Of a stretch of 64,000 nt of DNA, positions 13,839-22,688 are shown in pieces. Made by a program: the position numbers and the translations under genes. This DNA is from Amycolatopsis bullii (lineage in GTDB: Bacteria; Actinomycetota; Actinomycetes; Mycobacteriales; Pseudonocardiaceae): positions 1-64,000 of the forward strand of contig NZ_BNAW01000051.1 in NCBI RefSeq assembly GCF_014654205.1, in the 5' to 3' direction. Numbering within the stretch: the first letter of the stretch is position 1; each line of letters opens with the position of its first letter. Below the pieces are notes generated by a model that had not been told where the DNA came from, did no database searches, and saw only the letters and a program-made list of their open reading frames with translations.

Positions 13839-14270
13839 ATGACAGGCATCCCCTCCTTGGCCCTGCCCAACCGGATCACGGCGCCTGACCTGGGACGCGT
13901 GGCTTCGTTGCCTGTGCCGATGGGCTTGCCGCCGTTGCGTGATCTCGGTGCGGCGGATGGTCCGCGGCTGTCGATCGCGTTGATGGAGGGGGGAGGGCGG
14001 CTGCAGGATCGCGGCGCAGTCGCGGCCCTCGGCTGGAGTGCAGGTGATCGCTTGCTGACCACCCTCGTCCGGACCTCGGTGGTGATCCGGCGGCGTCCGG
14101 ACGGGGTGTTCGTCATGCCCCGCAAACCCTACGTCACGCTCCCGGCTCCGGTACGCCGCAGCTGCGGAGCCCTGGCGGACAGCCGGCTGCTGCTGGTCGC
14201 CGACCCTCTCCACGACGTGCTCATCGTCCACCCGGAAGCCGCCATGCAGGCGATGCTGCGTCAATGCTGA
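13839..14270 (+). CDS. AbrB/MazE/SpoVT-type DNA-binding domain protein
   Basis: 143 aa, ATG preceded by GGGGAGG. The middle of the protein has the swapped-hairpin-like pattern of the actinobacterial AbrB-like family (DRGAVAALGWSAGDRLLTTL, then VIRRRPDGVFVMPRKPYVTL) and the C-terminal half repeats it (LPAPVRRSCGALADSRLLLV, DPLHDVLIVHPEAAMQAML). Such genes commonly sit beside site-specific recombinases in integrative elements. Here it directly follows a tRNA-like scar, which fits a remnant of that kind, although no integrase is present. Confidence 0.7.
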   Translation: MTGIPSLALPNRITAPDLGRVASLPVPMGLPPLRDLGAADGPRLSIALMEGGGRLQDRGAVAALGWSAGDRLLTTLVRTSVVIRRRPDGVFVMPRKPYVTLPAPVRRSCGALADSRLLLVADPLHDVLIVHPEAAMQAMLRQC

Positions 14271-14876
14271 CGGCCTGCTGCGTTGTTTCAAGCAGAGTGG
14301 CCACGTCGCACCTTTCTTGGCATAGTGAACGAGCCGGGTGACAAGCTCCCGATCAGCACCCGGAAACGGTGCGTTCAACACCCGATTACGAAGGGCGAAT
14401 CACCGCGAGCCGATCGTGCATCCACCATGCGATGCCGTCAACCAGCCTTGATCATCACTGGTCGCAGAAAAAGGCGACAACCATACCCGGAAGCATGACA
14501 CCTGCCGACAAATGGGCACGCTAGCCATGTACGAAGCGTTATCTAGCCATCCCGCGCCCGGCGCGCGGCCGGCAAACCCAGCCATTCGACGGAACTGAAG
14601 CGAAGTCCGGTGCGGGCTGGTTCCACAAGTGGTCGAGGCCTCGATCCCGACGTACGACCGCGATGAGCCGGTCATCACCGAGCACGGTGCCAACGCCCAG
14701 TCGGTACCTATGTGGAGCGGCAAGCCACGGCCGGCGTGCTCCGCCGTCTCGACGGGTGAAATCGCACGCACACCCGTGGCCGCTCCACCACTCGGCAGCG
14801 CCGGCTCGACCAGTGCGTCGGCTGATCGTTATGCTCGGAGAACGATCGAACGAACAGCCGACGGACGAAGGCCGAG
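14271..14876. other. Intergenic region upstream of the sugar regulator
   Basis: 606 bp with no gene I can support; open frames on both strands lack codon bias and recognisable motifs. The distal end carries the inverted repeat listed at 14824-14847. Confidence 0.5.
14824..14847. promoter_or_regulatory. Inverted repeat upstream of the DeoR/LacI-type regulator
   Basis: GATCGTT, 10 nt, AACGATC: perfect 7-bp arms ending 29 bp before the regulator start. This is a good candidate autoregulatory operator. A further GAACGAAC follows immediately. Binding by the downstream protein is inference. Confidence 0.45.
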
Positions 14877-15953
14877 ATGCGGGAGTCGGGTGCGGACCGG
14901 CGAAGGCGGATCCTGGCCGTGGTGGAGGCGCGCGGCCAGGCGCGGGTCACCGAACTCGCCACGGAGCTGGCGGTCTCGGTGATCACCGTGCGCCGGGACG
15001 TCGAGGAGCTGGCCAGGGCCGGGCGGCTGCGGCGGGGCCACGGCGTCGTCCGCTCGCTGGTTCCGCGGCGGCCGGAGCCGGCGCCCGCGGCGGCCGGTGG
15101 CGGGCCGGTGGTGCTGGTCGTTCCCGAGCGCCACGCTTACCTCACCGAGGTCCTGCACGGGGCCCGTGGCGCGCTGGAGGAGGCTGACGTCCGGGTCGTG
15201 CTGCACCCGGCGCCGCAGGTTCCCGGCGCCGAGCGGCTGATCGTCGAGCGGCTGCTCGCCGACGACGCCGGGGGTGTGCTCATCGCGCCGCGCTGGCGCA
15301 GCGTGGGCACCGAGGAGGCGGACGACGGCTGGCTGGCCGCCGCCGACGTCCCGGTCGTCCTGATGGAACGGCGGCCGCGGCCGGGAAGTGCGTTGCACGC
15401 CCGGGATTCCGTCTGCACTGACCACTGGTACGGCGTCCACCTCGCCGTGACGCACCTGCTTGCGCTGGGCCACCGGAGGATCGTCCTGGCCGCGCGCGAC
15501 GACAGCCCGACCGCGCGGGCGCTGCGCGCGGCGTTCACCGGCATCTGCACCGGACGGCCCGAAATCGAGGACTGGACCGTGGTGCTCAGCGCGCCGGGCG
15601 CCGGTCAGGAGCCGGTGCGAGACCTCGAGCCGCTCGCCGATGTGCTGCGCGAGCACGCCGCGACGGGCGTGATCATGCACGGCGACGTCGATGCCCTGAT
15701 GCTCGTCCAGCAGCTGGCGGACGCGGGGATCATGGTGCCCGACGACTGTTCGGTGGTGGCCTACGACGACGTCGTGGCCGCGTTGGGCAGCACGCCGTTG
15801 ACCGCGATCGCGCCGCCCAAGGCCGAGGTCGGCAGGCTGGCCGCGGGGCTGCTGCTGGAGCGGCTGCGCGGACCGGCGGGACGGCCGCCGCGGCGGATCG
15901 CCGTGCTGCCTGAGCTGAAGGTGCGTGGGTCGACGCGGCCGCTGATCGATTGA
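14877..15953 (+). CDS. Sugar-responsive regulator: DeoR-type HTH joined to LacI-type sensor
   Basis: 358 aa, ATG start. Residues 5-60 form a DeoR winged helix (RRRRILAVVEARGQARVTEL, then SVITVRRDVEELARAGRL). Residues about 80-350 are a LacI/periplasmic-binding-protein sensor (HLLALGHRRIVL, then DCSVVAYDDVVAALGSTPLT). The DeoR-reader/LacI-sensor combination is known in actinobacteria and usually binds a sugar. It lies directly upstream of and co-directional with the ABC importer operon, which it presumably controls. Ligand unknown; an oligosaccharide from arabinogalactan or pectin is the contextual guess. Confidence 0.9.
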   Translation: MRESGADRRRRILAVVEARGQARVTELATELAVSVITVRRDVEELARAGRLRRGHGVVRSLVPRRPEPAPAAAGGGPVVLVVPERHAYLTEVLHGARGALEEADVRVVLHPAPQVPGAERLIVERLLADDAGGVLIAPRWRSVGTEEADDGWLAAADVPVVLMERRPRPGSALHARDSVCTDHWYGVHLAVTHLLALGHRRIVLAARDDSPTARALRAAFTGICTGRPEIEDWTVVLSAPGAGQEPVRDLEPLADVLREHAATGVIMHGDVDALMLVQQLADAGIMVPDDCSVVAYDDVVAALGSTPLTAIAPPKAEVGRLAAGLLLERLRGPAGRPPRRIAVLPELKVRGSTRPLID

Positions 15954-15978
15954 CCGAGTTGGTCGGGGCTATTGACCG
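15949..15978. promoter_or_regulatory. Direct repeat ATTGACCG x2 before the ABC operon
   Basis: ATTGACCG occurs at 15949-15956 and 15971-15978, spaced 22 bp (two helical turns), spanning the regulator stop and the 79-bp gap before the binding-protein gene. Regular spacing suggests an operator or activator site; no binding evidence. Confidence 0.35.
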
Positions 15979-16032
15979 GAATTCGTTCAGGCGCCCAAAC
16001 TGCGGGGAGTTCGCGACCCGCAGGAGGCATCG

Positions 16033-17340
16033 ATGCCTGTCCGACCCAGCCGCCGGACCGTGCTCGCCGCGGGTCTCGCCTGGCCGCTGGCTGCCGCGTG
16101 CTCGAGCGCCGGCGGGGACGCTCCGCGTGGTGCCACCCGGATCACCTTCTGGTCGGCGCTGCGGGGCAGCCAGCAGGTCGTGGACGCGTTCAACCGCTCG
16201 CAGAACCGGATCCACGTCGTGTTCCAGCAGATCCCGTCCGGAGACCAGGGCGGGTACGCGAAGCTGAGCAATGCGGTCCGCGCGGGCAACGCCCCGGACA
16301 TCGCCACCATCGAATACCCGCAGGTGCCCGGGTTCGCCATCGACGGCGTGGCCAGGGACATCACCGATCTCGTCTCCGAGCGCCTGCGTGCGAAGCTCCT
16401 CCCGCAGGCACTGCGCCTGACGACGTTCGCCGGGCGCGTGTTCACCGTGCCGCTGGACGTCGAGCCGATGGTGCTGCACTACCGCACCGATCTGTTCGCC
16501 CGGCACGGTTCGGGCCCGCCGCGCACGTGGGACGAGTTCACGGCGGTGGCCCGCAAGGTCCGCGACGACCGGCGCCGGCTGGTGGCCTTCGCGACCGACG
16601 GGGCGACCCAGTTCGCGGCGGTCTCCTGGCAGGCGGGCGCGCAGTGGTTCGACACCGCGGGCGGTGCTTGGAACGTCTCGCTCGCCGACGCCGCGACCCG
16701 CCGCGTGGCCGGGTACTGGCAAGGCTTGATCGACGAAGGTCTCGTGTTCGCGAACGGCGTGCAGGGCAGGCAAGGGGACGCGCAGATCGGGCAGGGGCTG
16801 GTGCTGGCCCGGCTCAGCGGCGCCTGGGACGCGGGCGCGCAGATGAAGGCCCGGCCGGGCCAGAAGGGCCAGTGGGCGATCGCGCCGCTGCCCCAGTGGG
16901 ATCCCGCGGACCCGGCGGTCGGGACGCACGGCGGCTCGACCTTCGCCGTCACCCGCGACAGCGCGCATCCGGAAGCCGCGATGGAGTTCATCGAATGGCA
17001 GGTGTCGCACCCCGACGCGTTGCGCGCCCGGCTCTCCAGCGGCACCAGCAGCCAGTACCCCGCCGCGCCGGACCTGGTCGAGGTCGGTCGGAAGGCGTTC
17101 GACCGCCGCTACTACGGCGGCCAGGACGTCTACCGGCTGTTCGAGGCCGAGGCCGCGAAGATCCGGGACGGCTGGACGTGGGGACCGCGGATGAGCGCGA
17201 CCCAGCGAGTCCTGCAGGACGGGTTCGCCCGGGCGAGCGCCGGCCAGGGCACCCTCCTGGAAGCCGTCCGCGACGCCCAGCGCGCCACCATGCCGGACCT
17301 GATCGCCCTGGGGCTGGCGACCACCGAGCACAGCAGCTGA
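16033..17340 (+). CDS. Sugar ABC transporter substrate-binding lipoprotein
   Basis: 435 aa, ATG with GGAGG 8 bp upstream. A Tat/Sec-like leader (RRTVLAAG) ends in a lipobox with Cys23 (PLAAACSS), so the protein should be lipid-anchored outside the membrane. The body matches family 1 extracellular binding proteins (ITFWSALRGSQQVVDAFN, NAPDIATIEYPQVP, then TWDEFTAVARKV). It is first in an operon with two permeases (12-bp gap). No ATPase gene is in the operon, as usual for actinobacterial CUT1 importers that share an MsiK-type ATPase. The substrate is probably an oligosaccharide released by the enzymes downstream. Confidence 0.93.
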   Translation: MPVRPSRRTVLAAGLAWPLAAACSSAGGDAPRGATRITFWSALRGSQQVVDAFNRSQNRIHVVFQQIPSGDQGGYAKLSNAVRAGNAPDIATIEYPQVPGFAIDGVARDITDLVSERLRAKLLPQALRLTTFAGRVFTVPLDVEPMVLHYRTDLFARHGSGPPRTWDEFTAVARKVRDDRRRLVAFATDGATQFAAVSWQAGAQWFDTAGGAWNVSLADAATRRVAGYWQGLIDEGLVFANGVQGRQGDAQIGQGLVLARLSGAWDAGAQMKARPGQKGQWAIAPLPQWDPADPAVGTHGGSTFAVTRDSAHPEAAMEFIEWQVSHPDALRARLSSGTSSQYPAAPDLVEVGRKAFDRRYYGGQDVYRLFEAEAAKIRDGWTWGPRMSATQRVLQDGFARASAGQGTLLEAVRDAQRATMPDLIALGLATTEHSS

Positions 17341-17352
17341 CGAAGGAGACCG

Positions 17353-18303
17353 ATGACGACGACACTCGCGCGTCCGGAAAGCGCTTCCCGGACGCCCGCG
17401 CCGCGTGTCCGGAAGAGAAACCGGCAGGGCGCCGCCTGTGCTGTGTTGATGGCCCCCTTCTTCGTGCTGCTGGTGGTGGTCTTCCTGGTCCCGGCCGGGA
17501 CGGCGCTGTGGCTGAGCTTCTTCGGCGCCGACGAACCGGGTCTCGGGTTCGGCCCGGAGCACACGATCTTCGTGGGCTTGCGCAGCTACGTCGCCGTGCT
17601 GGCCGATCCGACGTTCCTCAATGGACTGTGGGTCGTCGCGCTGTACTGCCTGCTGTACCTGCCGCTGCTGGTCGTCGCCTCCCTCGGCCTGGCGCTGCTG
17701 CTCGACTCGGGAGCCGCGCGGCTGCGGGCGTGGGCGCGGCTCGCGCTGTTCCTGCCGCACGCGGTGCCCGGTATCATCGCCGCGATCATCTGGCTCTACC
17801 TCTACATCCCGGGCCTGAGCCCGGTGGTGGACCTGTTCGGCCGGGCCGGGATCACGATCGACTTCCTCGGCGTCCACACGGTCATCCCGTCGATGGTGAA
17901 CATCGCGTTGTGGAGCAATCTCGGCTACAACGTCGTCGTCTTCTACGCCGCTTTGCAGGCCGTGCCGCGCGAGGTGATCGAGGCGGCGGTGGTGGACGGC
18001 GCCGGCGGTGTCCGCAGCGCGCTGTGGATCAAGACGCCGATGATCCGCGCGTCGATCGTGATGGTCGTGCTGTTCACGCTGATCTGGTCACTGCAGCTGT
18101 TCACCGAGCCGATGCTGCTCTCACAGGCCACGCCGATGATCACCGCGCGGTTCTCGCCGAGCATGTACATCTACGACGCCGCGTTCACCCGCAACAACTA
18201 CGGGCTCGCCGCGGCCGCGTCGGTGATCCTGCTGGCCTGCACGATTGCGCTGTCCTACGGCGTCACGCGCTGGGCCAACCGCACCCGGAAGGTGGCCGCG
18301 TGA
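17353..18303 (+). CDS. Sugar ABC transporter permease (MalF/UgpA type)
   Basis: 316 aa. Six membrane segments are visible, and the cytoplasmic EAA loop reads EVIEAAVVDGAGGVRSALWI, which docks the ATPase. ATG 17353 has AAGGAGA upstream. A near-palindromic 22-bp sequence centred on AAGCGCTT (about 17372-17393) lies inside the first codons and resembles the LacI-type operators found elsewhere in this locus. The gene overlaps the next permease by 4 bp (GTGA). Confidence 0.93.
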   Translation: MTTTLARPESASRTPAPRVRKRNRQGAACAVLMAPFFVLLVVVFLVPAGTALWLSFFGADEPGLGFGPEHTIFVGLRSYVAVLADPTFLNGLWVVALYCLLYLPLLVVASLGLALLLDSGAARLRAWARLALFLPHAVPGIIAAIIWLYLYIPGLSPVVDLFGRAGITIDFLGVHTVIPSMVNIALWSNLGYNVVVFYAALQAVPREVIEAAVVDGAGGVRSALWIKTPMIRASIVMVVLFTLIWSLQLFTEPMLLSQATPMITARFSPSMYIYDAAFTRNNYGLAAAASVILLACTIALSYGVTRWANRTRKVAA

Positions 18304-19142
18304 ACCCGCCGAAGCTCCTCGGCCGCGCGGCCGTCAACACCGTCGTCGCGATCTCCGTGCTCTACACCCTGCTGCCGGCGTTGTGGCTGGTGCTCGCCGC
18401 GGCAAAGGACCGGGACGCGTTGTTCGGCAGTAACATCCTTTCGCTGCAGGGATTCTCGCCGCTGAAGAACCTGCAGGACCTGTTCGCCATGGACAAGGGG
18501 ATCTACGGCCGCTGGTACCTCAACAGCCTGCTCTACGCGGTCGGCGGCGCCGCGGTCGGCGCGCTGGCGAGCATCGCCTGCGGCTACGCGTTCGACAAGT
18601 ACCACTTCCGGCACAAGGAAAAGCTGTTCGGGCTGGTCCTCGCCGCGGTCATGGTGCCGCAGACCGTGCTCGCGCTCCCGCTGTACCTGCTCGCCTCCCG
18701 CACCGGCGTCGTCGACACGGTGTGGGCGGTGCTCGTCCCGGTGCTGTTCAACCCCTTCGGCGTCTACCTCAGCCGCGTGTTCAGCCAGGGCTACGTGCCC
18801 GGCGAGGTTCTGGAGGCGGCGCGGATTGACGGCGCGGGGGAGCTGGCGACCTACTTCAAGGTCTCGCTGCGGATGCTCGGCCCCGGCGTGGTCACCGTGT
18901 TCCTGTTCCAGCTCACCGCCATCTGGAACAACTTCTTCCTGCCCATGGTGATGCTCTCCACCCAGAAGCTGTACCCCGTCAGCCTCGGCCTCTACAGCTG
19001 GAACAGCGCGGCCACGACGTCGCCCGAGTACTACCCGGTGGTGATCATGGGCTCGCTGCTGGCGGTCCTGCCGCTGGTGCTGGCGTTCGCGCTGCTGCAG
19101 CGGTTCTGGCGCTCGGGGCTGACGGCGGGGGCGGTCAAGTGA
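18300..19142 (+). CDS. Sugar ABC transporter permease (MalG/UgpE type)
   Basis: 280 aa from GTG 18300, overlapping the previous stop. It has six hydrophobic segments and the EAA loop EVLEAARIDGAGELATYFKV, typical of the second CUT1 permease. The C-terminus overlaps the next gene by 4 bp (GTGA), so the operon is translated as a tight unit. With the preceding permease it would form the import channel. Confidence 0.93.
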   Translation: MNPPKLLGRAAVNTVVAISVLYTLLPALWLVLAAAKDRDALFGSNILSLQGFSPLKNLQDLFAMDKGIYGRWYLNSLLYAVGGAAVGALASIACGYAFDKYHFRHKEKLFGLVLAAVMVPQTVLALPLYLLASRTGVVDTVWAVLVPVLFNPFGVYLSRVFSQGYVPGEVLEAARIDGAGELATYFKVSLRMLGPGVVTVFLFQLTAIWNNFFLPMVMLSTQKLYPVSLGLYSWNSAATTSPEYYPVVIMGSLLAVLPLVLAFALLQRFWRSGLTAGAVK

Positions 19143-20143
19143 GCCGTGCCCGCGCCGCGATCGCGATGGCTCCCCGGACCGCGGCGGCAGTGCTCGACGA
19201 CGGCGCGATGACGGCGTTGCGCCGCGTCTGCGACCTCGCCGACGGAGTGCTCGACGACTTCGCGAGCCCCTCGGCCCCCGCCGTCTTACACGACGTCGAG
19301 CTGCTGGTCACCGGCTGGGGCTGTCCGCCGCTGGGCCCGGCCGTGCTCGCTCGCGCGCCGCGGCTGCGGGCCGTCGTGCACACCGCCGGCTCGGTCCGCG
19401 GGCACGTCACCGAAGCGTGCTGGGAGCGGGGGATCGCGGTGACGTCCGCCGCGGCGGCCAACGCGGTGCCGGTGGCCGAGTACGCCGTGGCGATGATCCT
19501 GCTCTCCGGCAAACGCGTCCTGGAGCGGGCGCGCGACTACCGGGCGGCCCGCCGCCGCGACGACCCCCTGGCCGTGCCGCGGCACCTGGGCAACCACGGC
19601 CGGACCGTCGGAATCCTGTCGGCGTCGATGATCGGACGGCGGGTGATCGGCCTGCTGCACCCGCACGACTTCCGCGTCCTCGTGCACGATCCCCACCTGA
19701 ACGCCGCGGAGGCGGCTGAGCTCGGCGCGGAAGCGGTGAGCCTGGCCGAGCTGTTCGCCCGCAGCGACGTCGTCAGCGTGCACACCCCACTGCTGCCCGA
19801 AACCCGCGGGCTGGTCGGGCGCGAGCTGATCGCTTCGATGCGGCCGGACGCCGTGCTGATCAACACCGCCCGCGGGGCCGTCCTCGACCAGGACGCGCTG
19901 GCCGAGGCGACCGGGACCGGCCGGATCCGGGCGATCCTCGACGTCACCGACCCGGAAGTACTGCCACCGGGACATCCCCTGTGGACGGACGACAACGTGC
20001 TGATCACCCCGCACCTGGCCGGCTCGCAGGGCAACGAGCTGCGGCGGCTCGCCGAGCTGGCCGTCGCCGAGGTCACCCGCTGGGCGGCTGGGCAGGCCTT
20101 CGCCCACCCCGTCCACCGCGAACGCCTGGGGATGATCGCGTGA
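19139..20143 (+). CDS. D-2-hydroxyacid dehydrogenase, NAD(P)-binding
   Basis: 334 aa, GTG start inside the permease stop. It follows the D-isomer-specific 2-hydroxyacid dehydrogenase plan: an N-terminal catalytic half, then the NAD-binding core (TVGILSASMIGRRVIGLL), INTARGAVLDQDALAEA, and the C-terminal catalytic His in LITPHLAGSQGNELRR. The nucleotide motif lacks the canonical GxGxxG third glycine (GILSASMIG), seen in some divergent members of sugar operons. It probably reduces or oxidises a sugar-derived acid; the substrate is not predictable. Confidence 0.85.
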   Translation: MSRARAAIAMAPRTAAAVLDDGAMTALRRVCDLADGVLDDFASPSAPAVLHDVELLVTGWGCPPLGPAVLARAPRLRAVVHTAGSVRGHVTEACWERGIAVTSAAAANAVPVAEYAVAMILLSGKRVLERARDYRAARRRDDPLAVPRHLGNHGRTVGILSASMIGRRVIGLLHPHDFRVLVHDPHLNAAEAAELGAEAVSLAELFARSDVVSVHTPLLPETRGLVGRELIASMRPDAVLINTARGAVLDQDALAEATGTGRIRAILDVTDPEVLPPGHPLWTDDNVLITPHLAGSQGNELRRLAELAVAEVTRWAAGQAFAHPVHRERLGMIA

Positions 20144-21996
20144 AGCTGCCCGGCGAAGACCGCACGCTGAGCCCGTACACCGGGTACACGCGCGACCACT
20201 GGGTCGCCGTGGCGGACGGCCTCCTGACGGCGGCGTGGCACTGGGCCACCCCGGGTGGTGCCCGGCTCGACCTGCCGGGGCCGCCGTCGGGCAGCGGCGT
20301 CCGCTCGGACGGCCTGGAAGGCTTCGCCCGGACCTTCCTCGCCGCCGCCTTCCGCGTCACCGGGGAGGACGGGAAGGACCCGCACGGCTGGCTCGAGCGG
20401 TACGCCGGGGGACTCGACGCGGGCACCCGCACGCCGGGCCGCGACGACGCCGAGTCGTGGCCGGTCATCGGCGACCACCACGTCGCCGGCCAGCCGATGG
20501 TCGAGTCGGCGTCGGTCGCCCTCGGGCTCCGGCTGACCCGGCCCTGGCTGTGGGACAACCTCGCGCCCGCCGTGCAGGACCGGATCGAGGCGTGGCTGCG
20601 CGGCGCGCTGCGCCACGTCCCAGCGCCGAACAACTGGTACCTGTTCCCCTTCACCGTGGCCGGGTTCCTCGCCTCGGTGGGGCGCGGCGAGACCGAGACG
20701 GCTCGAGCCCGCGACCGGGCGCTGGAGCTGCTGGAGAGCTGGTACCGCGGGGACGGCTGGTACGCCGACGGCGACGGCCGCGCCTTCGACCACTACAACG
20801 GCTGGGCGTTGCACCTGTACCCGGTGCTGGACGCCCACCTCGCCGGCGAGGAGACCCGGTTCGGCCCCCGGCTGAGGGAGCACCTGGACAGCTTCGGGCT
20901 GTGGTTCGGCGGCGACGGCGCGCCGCTCCACTTCGGACGATCGTTGACCTACCGCTTCGCGGCCGCGTCGGCGGTCGGCCTCGGCGCCGTCACCGGGAAC
21001 ACGCCGTTACGGCCGGGCGTGTCACGACGGCTGATCAGCGGGGCGCTGCGCTACTTCCTCGACCGCGGCGCCGTCGACGAGCACGGACTGCTGAGCCTCG
21101 GCTGGCACGGACCGCACGCGCACACGGTGCAGTACTACTCCGGACCGGGCTCGCCCTACTGGGCGTCGAAGGCGTTCGTGTGCCTGCTCGCACCCCCGGA
21201 TCATCCACTGTGGACGGCGACCGAGGAACCGGCGCCGAGCGAGACCGCCGACGCGGTGCTCGCCCTGCCGGCGCCGGGCCTGCTGCTGCAGTCGACCCGC
21301 AGGGACGGCGTCGTCCGGCTGCACAACCACGGCAGCGACCACGTCCGGCCGCACGAAGCCGAGTCGGCGGCCGAGGACAACCCGCACTACGGCCGGTTCG
21401 CCTACTCGACCCGGACCGGGCCGACCGCGCGGGGCAACCCGGCGGACAACCACTTCGCGGTCGTCGTCGCCGGCGTGCGCAGCGTCCGGCGGCGGGTCCA
21501 CCCGCTCGGGGTGGGCCAGGCCGGAGGCTGGGGCTGGGCGGCGTCCTGGCACCGTCCGGTGTTCGGCCGCGGCCCGGCGACGGTACCCGGCCTGCGCGTC
21601 GAGAGCGTCACCGTCGTCCGCGGATCGGACGAGCTGCGGGTACACCGCGTCCTCGGCGCCCCTCCCGGCGCCCGCGTCGAGCAGACGGGCTGGGCGACCG
21701 CGCCCGGTGAGTCCGTGCTCCGGCCGCTGTCCGGCTGGACAGGCCGGGACGAAGTCCGCGCTCCGCACGGCACGGCCTTCCTCCCGTGGGTGTCACTCCC
21801 ACGGCTCACCGGGGACGTCCACGGCACGGCGGTCGTCGTCGCGCTGGCCGCGTTGGGTGCCGAGCCGCGCGACCCGGTTGCCTCGGTCACCGAAGAAGGA
21901 GCCGAGATCGGGTGGCCGGACGGGTTCGCGGTGCAGATCCGGTTCGGACCGCTGCGCGTGCGCGTGGACCCGGTGCGGTCAATGCCAGGGGGTTGA
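20140..21996 (+). CDS. DUF2264 family protein
   Basis: 618 aa, GTG start overlapping the previous stop by 4 bp. Residues about 10-360 match the DUF2264 alpha/alpha-barrel-like domain (WPVIGDHHVAGQPMVESAS, PNNWYLFPFTVAGFLA, then GWYADGDGRAFDHYNGWALH). A C-terminal beta-rich part follows, reminiscent of polysaccharide lyases and GH88/105-type helpers. No signal peptide is visible, so it likely acts on imported oligosaccharides in the cytoplasm. DUF2264 genes recur in glycan-use loci but have no settled activity; lyase or unsaturated-uronyl hydrolase activity is speculation. Confidence 0.85.
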   Translation: MKLPGEDRTLSPYTGYTRDHWVAVADGLLTAAWHWATPGGARLDLPGPPSGSGVRSDGLEGFARTFLAAAFRVTGEDGKDPHGWLERYAGGLDAGTRTPGRDDAESWPVIGDHHVAGQPMVESASVALGLRLTRPWLWDNLAPAVQDRIEAWLRGALRHVPAPNNWYLFPFTVAGFLASVGRGETETARARDRALELLESWYRGDGWYADGDGRAFDHYNGWALHLYPVLDAHLAGEETRFGPRLREHLDSFGLWFGGDGAPLHFGRSLTYRFAAASAVGLGAVTGNTPLRPGVSRRLISGALRYFLDRGAVDEHGLLSLGWHGPHAHTVQYYSGPGSPYWASKAFVCLLAPPDHPLWTATEEPAPSETADAVLALPAPGLLLQSTRRDGVVRLHNHGSDHVRPHEAESAAEDNPHYGRFAYSTRTGPTARGNPADNHFAVVVAGVRSVRRRVHPLGVGQAGGWGWAASWHRPVFGRGPATVPGLRVESVTVVRGSDELRVHRVLGAPPGARVEQTGWATAPGESVLRPLSGWTGRDEVRAPHGTAFLPWVSLPRLTGDVHGTAVVVALAALGAEPRDPVASVTEEGAEIGWPDGFAVQIRFGPLRVRVDPVRSMPGG

Positions 21997-22688
21997 GAAA
22001 GCGATTACAAAGGTGGTATCGGGAGAGTGTCGTCGCGGTGATGTTCGGCCAGCAGGTCGGCCGTGCTGTGCGAGCCGGAGGCACACGCCCCTTGGGCGCC
22101 GAACACCTTCTACCTCTACCTCCGCGGCCCCCGGCAGGCACCGCTTCGAGCGGTCGCCAGGGTCCGCGTCAGCGCACGCTGAGCCGTGTCGGCAGGCGAG
22201 GCATGGCCGTCTAGGTCGGCGATCGCTCGTCTTCAGCGACACGCTCCTAAATAGCGTCAGGCCAGTCTGCTGCGGCTGGCCGAGGTCGTGGGCAGTGTCG
22301 ACCATCCGAGCCGTGCCGCGCCTACACCGATCGGTCCACCCAGTGGCGGCGCACCGTGTCGACGTGGCAGGCGTCGTTGGTCGCTCGCGAAGCCGGCCAG
22401 CCTCCCGAGGCGGGATCGAGGTTGTGCCCGGCGAGCGTCTTGGCCTGCCGACGGATCGCCTCGGGGTAGGTCGTCCAGTAGAGCGCCGATAGCAGCACTT
22501 CGCCGCCGACATCGAGCAGGACGACCCGGTGTGGCGGGGGAAGTTGGGCAACTTCTTGCACTGGTGGACTCCGCGGTCGCGCTGTCGGCCCGGGCGGCCA
22601 ATGGTACGAGGAATTCGCGCGACGCTCCGGCGTGGGACTTGAGCTTTCGGCGTCGATCTGGTCAAGTCCGTCACGGTCGAGTAGCGCC
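21997..22688. other. Gene-poor stretch with possible remnants
   Basis: 692 bp. On the plus strand, 22060-22182 encodes PWAPNTFYLYLRGPRQAPLR before a stop, which vaguely resembles a LysR C-terminus. On the minus strand, 22322-22561 could encode 79 residues (VVLLDVGGEVLLSALYWTTY) with reasonable codon use but no recognised family. A degenerate operator-like AGAAAGCGATTACA sits at about 21999. Nothing here is certain. Confidence 0.35.

Noticed and set aside
15972-18300. A plus-strand open frame of over 1000 codons spanning the ABC genes in another phase
   Set aside because: Only its last 281 codons (18300-19142) are the real permease; the rest is an Arg-rich shadow of the binding-protein and permease genes.
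22060-22182. LysR-type regulator C-terminal remnant
   Set aside because: The resemblance rests on one short segment (FYLYLRGPRQ) and is too weak to call.
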